A stretch of DNA of 64,000 nucleotides, from NCBI GenBank assembly GCA_027946365.1, contig JAPEUQ010000016.1, forward strand, positions 124,001 to 188,000, given 5' to 3'. Under the pieces are notes generated by a model. That model was not told the DNA's origin, did no database searches, and saw only the letters and a list, made by a program, of their open reading frames with translations. The stretch's first letter is position 1; each line of letters opens with the position of its first letter. A program made the translations under genes and the position numbers. Source of the stretch: Kalmusia sp. IMI 367209 (Eukaryota; Ascomycota; Dothideomycetes; Pleosporales; Didymosphaeriaceae). Positions 47,616 through 59,132 of the stretch are shown one piece after another.

Positions 47616-49366
47616 TTAGCTTGTCGGCTTGATAGCAAACTGCTTCAAATACTCGTAATCCGCCTCACACTTCTTGACCGTGTCGCGGATCCATGTCGCC
47701 GCCTTCTCACCGTACTTCTCCGACCACTCGGCGTAGAGCTGGTCGTCGGTCTTGGGAGCCTTCTTCTGTCCAAAAATCAGTGTGCATCCTCATCATTATC
47801 CGCACGAGTTGCCGTGAGCATGGACGTTAGATGGTGCATCTGGGTGTACTTAGACTTACGTGCGTCCTCGCCTTCAATTCGGCGCTGTTGATAGCATCCT
47901 CGTGCCAGCCCCTCCACTTTTCAAACACCTCCCTAGCATATTTCTGATGAAATTCACCTTCCCATTTCAACATTTCTGGCTCGTATGGGATACCTGTAGA
48001 CTTGCAGTAGGCCTCGATCATACCGGTGGGATTGTCGAGAACATCATCCGCATCGAGAACACAGATCTCAACACCAGATTCCTTTACGTTGTCACTGCTC
48101 GCACCATTGGTACTCTGCCCGGCGAGACGCGGTCCAACGAGTCCTTCGGCACGAAGATAGTCGAACAAACGGCGAAGCTCGGCATAGCCGGCCTCATCGA
48201 ACCCGACGCTATGCCAACCAGTTATGTCGTCTAGCGGTGGTGTGGTACAGCGGTGGTAGCTCGGAATGCTATGCTTCGGGTGGCGAATCAAGAAGGTGAA
48301 ATGGAATTGAGATAACAATTCCTTGGGAAGAACGGTCGGGTTGCCGGGCTCGGCCTCGGTCGGGTATGGATACGGTGGTCCATCACTACCGGTCCTCGTC
48401 GTAGTCGGGCTCAGCTGTGTGGTGTCGGTTCCGACGCCGCGCTTGTAGTTGACGAGCGAGGGGGCGATTTGAGGTGGTTTATTGCTGGGTGGCATCCAGT
48501 AGTAGGCCATGTCCTTGATGAAGACGCGTTTGCCCTATAGTATCCGTGAGTACGCGGCATTTTCCACAATGTGTGTGGAAATCAATGGGATGGTGTGCAA
48601 GCAATATAAAAAGCAAGCCGTAAACGGTGAGTGTATGCAAAATGCTAGATCAAAAATGGCTGGACAGTGGTTCGTCCCAGATACGTAAAGCGATCGTCAA
48701 CGCCTGGAATTTGGAGGACCAAGACTGTGTGCTGTGCTACGAAAAGTAGACGAATAAAGACACATGTGGAGGTCCGGATGGAAGAAGTGGTCGTGTGACG
48801 TATGGGGAAGGAATTGGCGATATACGCGGTTGGCATGATCGTATAAGGACGTCTCAATCGCGCTTCTGGTGCCAATGAAGTCGCTCGTATCTGACGTTAT
48901 AAAGCCACGATATGTCGCAAGTGGTGGGGGGCTAAGCCTAGAAGGCACGCAGGAGAGGTGATGGACGAATGATAGGTGATGAAAAAAGACGCTTGATTGG
49001 GTACGAAAAAAACAAACGCGAGGGAGATCGAAGGTGTGCATCAAGGGCAAAAGGGAAGCAGCGGACCTCTGAACCATCGCGCGCAATGTTGTCGAATATT
49101 GTGCGGTAAGTACTCTCGCCAAAACCACTTTTTTCCCTCTCTTCTACGTCGCTCTCATAGCGACTGTGGAGCCTCTCCGGACCAAAGTAGAAAGCGTCAC
49201 CGAACGGTTCGTGGACAGTCTGAAGAGTGTCCCGACGAGTCATGAACACCTAGTAGTGTCAGTTTCTTCCAACATTCAGGCAATTGCGCGTCAGTGTCCC
49301 TACACGCTCAAAAGCCGTAGAGCAAGCTCTAGGATGGGTAGCGCAGAAGATAGGCTTGTTGGACAT
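47616..49366 (-). CDS. Sulfotransferase-like P-loop protein
   Basis: Four minus-strand exons: 49366-49304, 49249-49067, 48534-47860 and 47765-47616 (356 residues). The N-terminus PIFCATHPRACSTAFERVFM (residues 5-24, joined across intron 1) is the loop that holds the 5'-phosphosulfate group in sulfotransferase-like proteins. FLIRHPKHSIPSYHR (about 163-177) resembles the 3'-phosphate-binding motif. EPFGDAFYFGPERL and GKRVFIKDMAYYW are typical of a fungal branch of this fold. Introns 1 and 3 are ordinary (54 and 94 bp). Intron 2 (48535-49066) is 532 bp with a weak GTCCGC donor, but it joins IARDGSE to GKRVFIKD in frame. Donor and acceptor substrates are unknown, and some members of this fold are not sulfotransferases. 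Confidence 0.82.
48535..49066 (-). other. Unusually long intron
   Basis: 532 bp, GT-AG with a GTCCGC donor, versus 45-155 bp for every other intron read in the window. The frame is preserved across it. I saw no coding exon or inverted repeat inside. Confidence 0.6.
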
Positions 49367-50016
49367 GGTCAATGCTGTCTAGCAATAGTCCAAAGAATGG
49401 GAGTAAAGGGCAGGAATCAGGGTTCCGTTGAAGAGCAAAGCTGGCGGGCGAGCTAACGTTCAAATACCGTCTCAAGTCAAACGAGTTACTACGGCCGGCC
49501 TGCGGGCACTAGCAAGCCTTTCAGATGCAGACTCCAGGGTTTGCGGGCGTAGAAGCGACGATGACTGGAGACAAGTCCACAATTCGACGTGCAGAGTAGT
49601 CTAGCTATGCTAGCTGGCTTTGGACGTTTGCTAATCAGATCAATCAGTCCAGCCGGAGACGTTGCTTCTGGCTCGGCTGGTCATACACGGTAACCGGCAA
49701 AGGGTGGTGGCGTAAAGACAAGGCCGCTGTGCGGATGAATGTCTCTGTGGGGGTAAAGATTAGACGCAGCAATCAGGCTCGAGGAACTCAGCGAATTTGA
49801 TGCATGTTTACGGCACGCTCAACAAATGCGCATGGAGGTTGGCAGGTGGAGAAGCCACACATACGTCACTAGAAAAGACTGCGATCGTCTAGTCTACTTT
49901 CAGTTAGTACATAGGAGATGAGCAAGCCCCTCCATTCTCCCGAGGTACCTTACTCGGTCTCGGTAAGGTCGGTTCGCCTTTTTCTTAGTAAGTGATGATA
50001 GGACACCTTGTAAGCC
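49367..50016. other. Intergenic between sulfotransferase-like gene and transposon
   Basis: About 0.65 kb that forms the proximal upstream region of the minus-strand sulfotransferase-like gene. No gene was recognised. Confidence 0.5.
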
Positions 50017-50018
50017 TA

Positions 50019-50113
50019 CGGAGGTGCATTTCAAAAGTCCTTGCCCACCTACTAGCAGGGATCCAGCTTGGCGACAGGGGTTCTCGGTCAAAAACCCCGA
50101 TTTGGCAAAGCTC
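50019..50113 (+). repeat. Left terminal inverted repeat
   Basis: 95 bp, identical to the reverse complement of 51655-51749. The outer end begins directly after the TA target. Confidence 0.95.
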
Positions 50114-50163
50114 CAAAACTTGCAAATCTCAGAGCTTTTGTTGTTGAGCTTTTTTTGTTGCTC

Positions 50164-50258
50164 GAGCTTTTGTAGGTTGTTTGAGCTTTTGTAGGTTGCT
50201 TAAGCTTTTGTAGGTTGTTTGAGCTTTTATAGGTTGCTCAAGCTTTTGTAGGTTATCT
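50164..50258 (+). repeat. Subterminal 19-bp direct-repeat array
   Basis: Five consecutive units close to GAGCTTTTGTAGGTTGTTT, preceded by two more degenerate units (about 50132-50163). The array lies between the transposase stop and the left inverted repeat only; nothing comparable is inside the right repeat. Confidence 0.85.
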
Positions 50259-50270
50259 AAGCTCTATTTT

Positions 50271-51551
50271 CTACCAACGAAGATTTCTGCCCTCCTTATA
50301 CTCATTACCTCCTTCTAGTTCAATGATCTTTTGTATATGAATAGGGATACGCTCAATCCAGCCTTGAATCTTTTCCTGAGGTAGATCTTTCCACCAGCAG
50401 TTTTCCCAAGCAAGAATTGCTGCTGCTCTTGATTTAGGAGCTCCTTTTTTTGTTGTTTGCCTTTTCATCCAAAACCAACAAGGCTCAATCGCGTTAAGAT
50501 TAGGTGAGTTCCCACACCAAAGAAGCTTCTCTACTTCTTGTAGATTAAAAATGTAGCTTTGTACGTAGTGATTATGTGAAGGAGCCTTATCTTCTTGAAC
50601 TACTGTTGCTGGTCTTTCAACTTTGCATTCTTTTGCAAAGGGGAGAAGCTTTGGCAACAAGATTTTCGCTTGATAACGATACCAATCAATCCCAGAACCA
50701 GAGCCTCTTGATAGCTTACCATTCTTTTTATTCCATCTCCATTGAGGCTGGCGTCCAGGTTTTTGTCGTAGGGAGAGACGTCTCATGCCATTTTCCATCT
50801 CCCATTGCGTTTTCATGAGAGGCTCAAGCTCTTGATTCAATTTTTCAATCTCTTTAACTGCCTTCTCTTTCTCTTGTTTTGTTTCTGGCAGCCAACAATG
50901 GCAAGGGCCTTTTTTATCATAAGTAAAGTAGCCCTAGAACATAAACTCAGAGTAGCCTTTCCACCTCTCACGAATGCAGCTTTTTACAAAAGCTTTATCT
51001 GTTTTTCGCCAAACTCTATAGCCTCCACGCCTATGCAAGAGAACAACAGATGTTTCATCAGACCAAATTACATTCTTCCAGTCCTCAAGTGTCCAATCTT
51101 AGTGTAGGAGACACCAATTAAGTCTATCTTTCTTCATCTTCTTCGTTAACCTAGGCTTCCTCGTTGGTTTTGTCTTCTTGAAGCCTGCTTTCTTGAGGAC
51201 TCGCCAAATTGTTGAAGCTGAGATATCTACTCCTTGTTGACTGAGTAATCCAGCAAGATCAGCGCAAGACTTCTCTCTTCCATAGCGGTCAGTGCGTACA
51301 GCAGTTATAACGCTCTCAGTAATTTGAGCTTGTCTTGTTGGCCTGCCAGATCGAGGAGCATCTTCAAGATAACTGTCTTGAATTTTAATAGGGCGTTGAG
51401 CAGGATCAAAGCCTCGATCAATGGCTCGCGCATAGATTGAGTTAATTGTCCTTTTTTTAATCCCTGTTAAAAATTCAATTTCATCGTTTGTTTTGCCTGT
51501 TGCTTTAAGAGTTACAAGAAGAGCTCTTGTAGAGATATCGTGAGGAGCCAT
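50271..51551 (-). pseudogene. Tc1/mariner transposase with two in-frame stops
   Basis: One continuous minus-strand frame of 427 codons from the ATG at 51551, interrupted by TAA (51099-51101) and TAG (50934-50936). Residues 1-130 hold the helix-turn-helix DNA-binding part (ALLVTLKATGKTNDEIEFLTGI and DISASTIWRVLKKAGF). The catalytic DDE region follows: first Asp in NVIWSDETSVV, second in VVQEDKAPSHNH, and third acid Glu in NSPNLNAIEPCWFW. The TAG stands where the family has Trp (FMF*GYF, expected FWGCF-like), and the next family Cys codon is TAC. Both are G-to-A changes after T, as repeat-induced point mutation produces. The TAA could be CAA mutated to TAA. It is inactive as it stands but very little decayed. 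Confidence 0.92.
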
Positions 51552-51654
51552 ATTAGATTTGATTGATTTTGAAACTTTGAGAACTTTGTAAAGTAGAGAT
51601 CTTTTGAAAACTTTGCAGAAAACTGAGCTCAGAGCAAAAGGCCACCTGTTCTTA

Positions 51655-51749
51655 GAGCTTTGCCAAATCGGGGTTTTTGACCGAGAACCCCTGTCGCCAA
51701 GCTGGATCCCTGCTAGTAGGTGGGCAAGGACTTTTGAAATGCACCTCCG
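51655..51749 (-). repeat. Right terminal inverted repeat
   Basis: 95 bp, identical to the reverse complement of 50019-50113. It ends directly before the TA at 51750-51751. Confidence 0.95.
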
Positions 51750-51751
51750 TA

Positions 51752-52485
51752 GAGCTTCGCAAATGGTTCACATTTTGGCCAAAGTGCTCCCTCAAGCATG
51801 CATTGCGGAGTTCAGCGAATGACAACACAGCTTGACACTGTTGTACGTAGTTGCAGGACCGATGCAGGTAGAAACTGGCTAGTAAATTTTGGACATGATA
51901 TGAAATACCCAGAAATTATTTTCTTTCAGGCGTGTGCATTGGTGACAGATCCCTAATTCGACGACACAAGGTTGCGTAATCACTGATTTGTCTCCATTGG
52001 GGTAATGCCTGTCGTCCGTATTCTACTCCTCAAGGTGTAGCATCAACGTCCACAACATCAGATAGCCTACGAAGCGCTCTCTAGCCAGTGTCTGCGCGCT
52101 CTCAGGTAACATCCCCTGTGCCGAAGGCCCACCCACGTTTCCCCTCTGCTCAGTAGGCACGGCCTCTAGACCTCTGACATGGTCCTTCATTGAGACAAGG
52201 CACCCAATAGAAAAGATTGTCGTAGCATACAAGTTGCTCATGCATAAAGAGAAGGACGGATTCTGGATTGTCTCTTGGGCTTCGCTTCTACATGCAGATA
52301 ATCTTGTGTATAAAACGTACAATGTGGCGATTCGGCACGTAATGAACAAGGTAATAACGAGATTAATGCAAGCTGGCGATGTTATAAGGTCATTCAAACG
52401 TAAAATGTGACTGTTGAACACCTTTTGGGGCCTGTGCGTTGCCTGTCCTGGCGGACACTGTGAAAAGGGTCGATCGAGAACCGTT
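51752..52485. other. Intergenic, no supported gene
   Basis: About 0.73 kb between the transposon and the next minus-strand gene. A minus frame (52023-52562, 179 codons) overlaps the last exon of the F-box/2EXR-like gene in another frame and shows no motif; I do not accept it. Confidence 0.45.
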
Positions 52486-53622
52486 TCAAGTGCTCGACAG
52501 ACATATGGCACGTTCAAATAACTCTGTGAAAGATAGCTCCTGTTGTGTATCGTCCCAACCATCTTCGTACTGTGAACGTTGGATGTCAGAATGTTACTTT
52601 ATAGGTAGATATGAACTCACTTTACGAGTGCCTCGTTCGATATGAACCACAGTGTTGTCTTGCTGAAGGGACTCGCGCTGGTGTAGCAATGTTCCTGAGT
52701 CGCGGACATGGCCATGGTATACGACAATGAGTCTTCTATCAATCTTCTTCACCTTACCTTTAGCAAGAGGAGAAATCGGTCCGTCAAGCCAATCACGTAC
52801 CCCCTCCCACCACGTTTCCGGCAGATCCCAATTCCAGTAATCGATATCGTGAATCAGCACATCAATCTGAACTTCTTCAACATGGGGAAGGTGCTGTAGG
52901 ATGGTATCGATGGCCACGCTGAGAGGATTCGGTCGGGGTTCTAGAGAAGAGTTCTCGTCCTCTTTCTCTAAAAGGACCGATTTTGCTACTCTGCCATCCT
53001 GATCTGCCGACGCTCGTGAGAATCGTGCTTTCTGTAGCCTTCTGACTTTGACTATAGGCCGAGTGCTCTCTCCACTCCACCAATCGTAGCCAGCCCACAC
53101 GGTAAATTTGATTCTTTTTAATCGGTGAAGCAGTGGTATCAAGCCTATAAACCGAGGCGAGGGCTCCCGTCTTTCTGGCGTATAGTACCCCATATTACTA
53201 CGAAATGCTCTAGGGATTTCCAGCGTGATTCTGACGGCATTGTCGTCATGAAGACGCTCCAACAACTCGTCGGTACTCGTATCATTCCTCTCTGCGAGTC
53301 TGTGGCTGGTGGACTGCTGGAAAGGCTCAGAATCAACAATGGTTGCGTCGCGGCTCAGGTTGAGCCGGCGAGCGTGGTACGCTAAGCTCTCTTCCCGAAG
53401 CTGTTTGCAGGCTCGGAGGACGTTGGTTGGCATCCTTGAGGGGAGATAGATGCGGGTATCAACATATGTCGGTGCTGCTCTGCTTGATCGGTGCATCAGG
53501 TACGTGTCCGGGGTTGCACTGGAAGTGTGTACATGCTGCGGCAGAAGGAGGTGGAAGAAGATCGCTTCCCTCATCTCTAGGGGAATGCGGAAAAGGGGCG
53601 AAACGTCCAAAGCACCTTCCAT
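52486..53622 (-). CDS. F-box/2EXR-like protein
   Basis: Two minus-strand exons: 53622-52621 and 52569-52486 (361 residues), 51-bp GT-AG intron in phase 0. The N-terminus SPLFRIPLEMREAIFFHLLLP (residues 8-28) is the short helical motif of F-box-like and 2EXR-type fungal proteins, followed by NVLRACKQLREESLAYHARR, where this group has the 'LLxxCrqixxEa' element. The rest is a conserved-looking alpha/beta region with long acidic and basic loops and no second recognisable domain. Such proteins are among the most expanded families in Pezizomycotina, and their partners are mostly unknown. The second exon was added because a GTGAGT donor and CACAG acceptor join in phase; without it the protein ends eight residues into the intron. 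Confidence 0.75.
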
Positions 53623-54565
53623 GGTCGCCCACAGTTCTGAGTCGTGAGGAAGGGGAGTAGAAGAATCAGAGAAATGGGTTCAATGAACGGCCCTCCTGCC
53701 GCATATCAATCGGCCACTACTGCTGCCTGGCAGCGGGCGTTTCGCGCCTTTCAGGACGTAGCCTAATCCGTCCAAAGACTCGAGAGGACGGTTTCCACCT
53801 CTTTTGGAAAGCCCCAGAATGTTGTATGTAGATGCAATTATTATCAGTGATGCTGGAGTTGGATCGAAGCGTCGGTGCACCGAGCATCTCCGGCGGCTCT
53901 GGCCCATTCCCGAAGTCCAGGGATCGGCTCCACGCGTCCTGCGTCCAGTCTTGGCTACAACGATCTAGCAGACTGCTCTGCAGTATGCTTCTCCTCGAAT
54001 TGTGCTAGAGTGTGAAACTGTCAAGTACGTCGCGTACCTGGGGTTATGTAGAAAGCCGATAGGTAATACGACTATGGTCGGCGAAGCAATCCGGACATTA
54101 CTCTATTGAGACGCTATGCAACCCAAGACCAGTGCGCCACCAAAATGTGGAGCTGCACCACTGCTGTTTGATTCTACAAATGGCACACACTGACAAAGAG
54201 CGATTAGATGTTACTTGGATAGCGTGCGGAAGCGCGCATGTGGCTGATTAGCAGCTAAGACTGTGGACGAGGGCGGACCCGTGCCTGCAGCAGCTTTGGG
54301 CGGGGCGCTGTTCAAACAGACGATGACGGATGCATTTGCATTCCGCCAACAACACTTCCCCTCCGTCGCCCTCCGTCGCCCGTCGCGCTTGCTGTAGCAT
54401 GCTGCAACCTACTCGCTCTATTTCGGCGTACTATACTGTACTTTGCATGCCGCGATTGTAGCTTCATGCTGATAGCTGGAGCGAACCTGTACGCTGACCC
54501 GCGTCGACCAGCCTTTCGTGCTTCGACACGCAAACCATCTTGCCGGTCCGATTCCCCTTGATTTC
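53623..54565. other. Divergent intergenic region
   Basis: About 0.94 kb between divergent genes (F-box/2EXR-like and large F-box protein). It presumably carries both promoters. A CCGTCGCCCT direct repeat lies near 54362-54382. No RNA gene was recognised. Confidence 0.5.
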
Positions 54566-57500
54566 ATGGAGAACCAGGCCGATAGTTCCCGCGGCACGCG
54601 AGAGACTGTGGCACGCAGGCGCACGCTGCGTTCGTACAATGAGCATGCACAGGCCAGCAATTCTAGCGACACCTTGGTGAACAACGTCGGCATTCAATCC
54701 GCAAACTCAGGCTCGGTATGTTCAGTCTCTGGATTGACATGTACTAGCAGCGTCACAGCCGATTTCCCTTTGAGTCTTGAGACACCTTGATCTCGTGCCT
54801 CAATCCGTCCAGCGTTGTTGAGTCTCTCACCAAAACCTCCTCTGACAACTACCTAGCAAATACAACAGACAAGCGCCACTTCAGCGCCCCGCCGCGGCAT
54901 ATGTACCCGTGTACAAGATCCCTTACGCCGCACCAACGCCGAAGAGCGCCCTTCTTCTAGCTCGGATCCCAGTTCGGCCCCTCTCACCCACGAAACGACT
55001 CGAAGCAGCACATACACCCCCCGCAGCCGCGCCTCGAGATCAAGGAATAATTGGGACAACTGGAGCAATCGCCGGCAAGGCAGCTCGCCAGCCGGCTCGC
55101 CACTGCGGCAGCAAAACCGACGTCGGCGAGAGAGCGCGGAGGACGAGAACCGTATGCCGTCTTCCTATCCACCCGCTGCGGACGGCTCAGACTACCACTT
55201 GGACAACGGTACCTCCAGCGGATTGCAATCACCACGTCCTCCAACTGGGTCGACTCGGCTTGTGCTTCCATCAGACCAGGCTGGCGTCCTTACGGACACT
55301 TTCGACCCTCACCAGGCATCGCCCAACGCAGTCGTTGAAGCCGGGGAAGATTCCGCAGAGCTTGACGAAAGCTTTACCAGAGTTGCATGGGCGCGCAACG
55401 GGCTTCGGAGGGCCTCGTCACAATCGTCAATGGATGATCTACGGGTAAACAGCACATCCGAAGCTGGGACGTTGATTCGTTCGAAAGAGAGATTTCTGAG
55501 TATCGACAGTAAGGATGTGGCATATGTATTAAAGACCAGGGAAGCAGTCGCTGTCATGATGTACTACAACAGTACTGCTGACCCACATGCAAACGATATC
55601 TGGCCTACTTTACGCAATTCGGGGAAATTGCCCGCACGATATTACCGGCTTGACAGGAACCTGAGGAGACAGCGACATAGGAAATCACGCCGGCGCCCGA
55701 CGAAAGTCCTCAAGATCGAAGAGTCCTCTGATGTGACCAAGTCATCTCCTAGCCGTCCAGTGTGGAATCTTCCAGTTGAGTTGATTGAGATAATTGCAAG
55801 CTACCTCAATCGCGACGACATCAAGTCCATGCGATTAGTTAGTCGTGAATTGAATCAGAACGTTTCGCAAGTTCTATTCCAGACTGTAGTGGTTCCTTTC
55901 AACACCGAAATCTACGGCATGTTGGGACAGGATCAAGCATTGGATATCAAGGGTAAAAAGAAGGCTGGTACCTCCAACTTCGTCTGGAAGAATGCCAATG
56001 GTGACGACGTTTACAATGGCCACGGTCTCGACGTCTTCCGTGGCTTTGGAGCACATATCACGAGATATGGAATGAGTTTTGAGGTTACGGAGGATGCACT
56101 TGCAAATCCTCCGGTGAAAACTCTCACGGAGCGTCACGAAAGCTTTTGGGGGACCTTCGATTGGCCTTTCGTGGAATACCGACGGTTCGAGGCTGTTGCG
56201 GGGCTGGAAACGGCGGCTGACGAAACCCCCAGGATGAAGACTGCCTTCTCCGAGCTTACAAAAGTCCAGGAGTTAGCTCTCTCTGTAGACGCCGGCCTTG
56301 GCTGGCTGAACGGACCTGATCGCTCTATACGTGCCCGTATTCTCCAGCGGCCACCAGAAGTCTTCGGAACTCGTAAAGAGATCCCTGACCGCCGTAACCA
56401 CGCACAGCAAGAGCTCTGGCGCCACGTTGAGGCTTGCTATGCAGCGGCAGAGAGAAACATAATCTTGGCGACTCTGTATAAGCTAGAGACTGCCCGGCTT
56501 CCCTCTAAAACACAGCAAGCACAATTGATCTTGGATGAGCAATCTGAAATGCCATTCGTGGAGCCACATATCATCTCCGAAGCCCTTCAACTTGACACTT
56601 CAGACTTAACGGTGCCGATGTCATTTGAAGATCCCGAAGTTTTAGACCGTTTTGTGACACCCCAGGCGCCTTCCAGCGTTGGAATCTTGTTCACTGCCAT
56701 GATCCAGCCAGCGGACGCTGGGCAGCTCATCAGCTCCGTGATTCCTTCCACACTCACCAAAGCACAGAAAGAATGGTTGATGGAAACGGAATGGGCACAA
56801 CGAGCCTTCATATCCTCCTACATGCTCTCAATCATCGACAATCCCAGGACGTTCAATTCGGTCCATACCTTAAACATTTCTCGCCTATCCGACCGGTATA
56901 TCTCTATGCTTAACCGCGAAGACTTTTGGGGCGCATTGCCGAATCTCAACAAAGTCACATTGATGGTATTGCCTTGCTGGCGGACCATACATAGGGACGA
57001 AGCAGGTTCTGTGGACACGCCTAGAATCAATCCTTCCTCCGAAATCGATTCAGTAGTTGCTCTCTTGCAGAGGGTAATTAGTCAACGATCGCAAATCAAA
57101 ACTCTGACCATCGGATGGGCCACTGGCGGCGAGCACGCCGAAGGTTTACACGCCAGAAATAAGCTCCTGCAACCTGCTCCACTGATGTCCTTGGACATCA
57201 TAACTAGTCAAAGCGCTACGGATTTACAGACTGCGCTCTTGCGGTTTCCTTTTGTAGAGCGTCTTACTCTTAAGAATTGTTGGATGACACCACTTGCCTT
57301 GGAAGAGTTTGTGAGATTACATGACAACCTCAACTTGAAACATTTAATTCTCGATTCAGTCTCACTTACTGGTTTATTGAGGCCGCCACAACACCACTTT
57401 CCAGCTGGACAACAAGTCAATGCCCAGGGAGGCAATCCTGGAATAGCGGCGCTCGTCGTTCAAGCCCAAATGTTGAACGCGCACATGCAAGCAGTGCAAG

Positions 57501-58297
57501 GCAACGGCGAACCACAGAATCTCAGCCAAGCCCGATTTGTTCACACCCAAATCCAATTGTTGCAGACGCAGATTCAGGCGCTGCAAAATGCACCAGGTGG
57601 TCACCCAGCCCAAGTTGCCGCACTCCAAGCTCGCCTGCATCACACAACTCAAATTCAAGCTCAACTGCTGTTCCAGGGACAAGTTCCGGTGCAATCTACA
57701 ATGCACGGCCATCATAATGCCCAGTTGCCGCAAGTTCAGCCTCCACAACAGGCAACGCCAGCACCTGTAGCGCCTGCAATTCCGCCAACTACGAATATGC
57801 CGACTCTTCTGGCAGCCGAACCTCGCGAGGGTTCATGGATGAGCGTCATCGACATCATAACTCCAGGCCCCAACCTCAGGGATTTCGGCTCTGTGCACTC
57901 CCGAGCAGACGACAAAAGGGTTAGCTCGCTCAGATCCATTGAGTTCATCTCCTGTGGATACGCACGCCTTCGGTACTTGTCATTTGACCAAGAAGTCGTC
58001 GAAGAAGCTGATGCATTTGTCGCTAGGCGACGTGTAGATCATGCTCTCAACAAACGCTCTCAAACGCTTCAGCCGTCGATGCTTAGTGCCAAGTGGGCGC
58101 TGTTAGGCGAAATCGTTCAGGAGGGGCATGTTAGGGAGTTGGTCACGTTGTATGCAGGCTGGAACTTGGAGACGGGCTGGAAAGATAAAAATGAGGCGAA
58201 AGCGCCCCAATTCGACGGCGTGTTGCCCGGAGGGACGGGCAGGTTCACTGGCATCGTGCGTGCAGAGGATCGGGTTGAAGGGGCAACTACTATTTAG
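54566..58297 (+). CDS. Large F-box protein
   Basis: Two exons, 54566-54715 and 54869-58297 (1192 residues). The frame of the second exon is open well upstream of its first ATG (55154), and the 153-bp GT-AG intron links it in phase to a short first exon beginning at 54566, so the longer model is preferred. Residues 1-340 are Ser/Arg-rich and disordered. The F-box lies at about 347-383 (PVWNLPVELIEIIASYLNRDDIKSMRLVSREL), which would bind Skp1 in an SCF ubiquitin ligase. Then come several hundred residues of helical, LRR-like character (TLNISRLSDRYISML, ERLTLKNCWMTPLALEEFV, LKHLILDSVSL), a Gln-rich segment (about 870-1030) and a conserved-looking C-terminus. Its substrate is unknown. Confidence 0.85.
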
Positions 58298-59132
58298 TGG
58301 TTTTTCCAGCTTCCTGGTATGCCTGGCGCAGTGTGTTGACAGGTGTACAGCTGTCGACAAGTGTAGTAGCATGGTGAGTGTAACGAGTCTCTGCGCGGTT
58401 AAGGTGACAGCTTACACCGGTCTGCTTATGCTTCGGTTATACCTTGTCATATTTCTCCCGTCATTAGGGTTGAGCGTTTTCTCATGAGAATTCTGTAGCA
58501 GAGCTCTCAGTGTATCACGACGAGTGAGTGGAAAAATTTTCATCTTCGAGTACTTCGAGAGCAGTGTCTATGTTGGCGAGGCACATAGGTGCATTCGTCT
58601 TTCCAGCTTAACATCCCAAAGCGAGTGTACGATCTGTTTCCAGACGCATGATGTCTTTAGAGTGCAGACTCAAGCACAACATGTTCTGCTTCTTCGATTG
58701 TAGTAGGGAATAGATCTCCGGATATATTACTACAGCGAACCCTTTCCCCCGGAGAAAACTAATGGGATGTGAACTGCAGATGGGATAGACAGCAGCCTAT
58801 ATAAAAGTAATCATGAATGCATAATTGCTACATAGCTAGTTGTTCAATGAATAGCTGGTCAGGCTATGAACTACGACCGAAATCAGTTTCGTGGAGTCGA
58901 AACGAGGTAGCATTTTGTTAGCAATCCTACTACAAGGTCAATAAATTCAAGACTGAATTGCGTCTCTGGTTTGACGATAAAAGATTCTGCGTGAGGGATG
59001 CCCGAGGAGTAGTGTGCCAAGACCGACGCTAATTGGCCCGACAAGCGAACAATTTCGAAGCGCACACCCAAACTCTCGAGCCACGACCTCTCTTGCCGAC
59101 AGTAACTCCCTCCACCACACAACACTGTCGCC
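58298..59132. other. Intergenic, promoter of uL2
   Basis: About 0.83 kb. A TATATAAAAG box lies near 58797-58806, some 330 bp before the uL2 start, too far for a typical core promoter of that gene. Nothing else was recognised. Confidence 0.45.

Larger units (their letters stand above)
50017..51751 (-). mobile_element. Tc1/mariner-type DNA transposon
   Basis: Element body 50019-51749 (1731 bp) flanked by TA on both sides (50017-50018 and 51750-51751), the target duplication of the Tc1/mariner superfamily. The terminal inverted repeats are 95 bp and identical by eye (50019-50113 and 51655-51749), beginning CGGAGGTGCATTTC. One minus-strand gene encodes the transposase, interrupted by two stops. 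A 19-bp direct-repeat array lies just inside the left repeat. Perfect repeats point to recent insertion, while the stops point to mutational inactivation. It sits about 0.65 kb upstream of the sulfotransferase-like gene and carries no cargo. Confidence 0.95.

Noticed and set aside
52023..52562. 179-codon minus ORF
   Set aside because: It overlaps the second exon of the F-box/2EXR-like gene in a different frame and lacks motifs.
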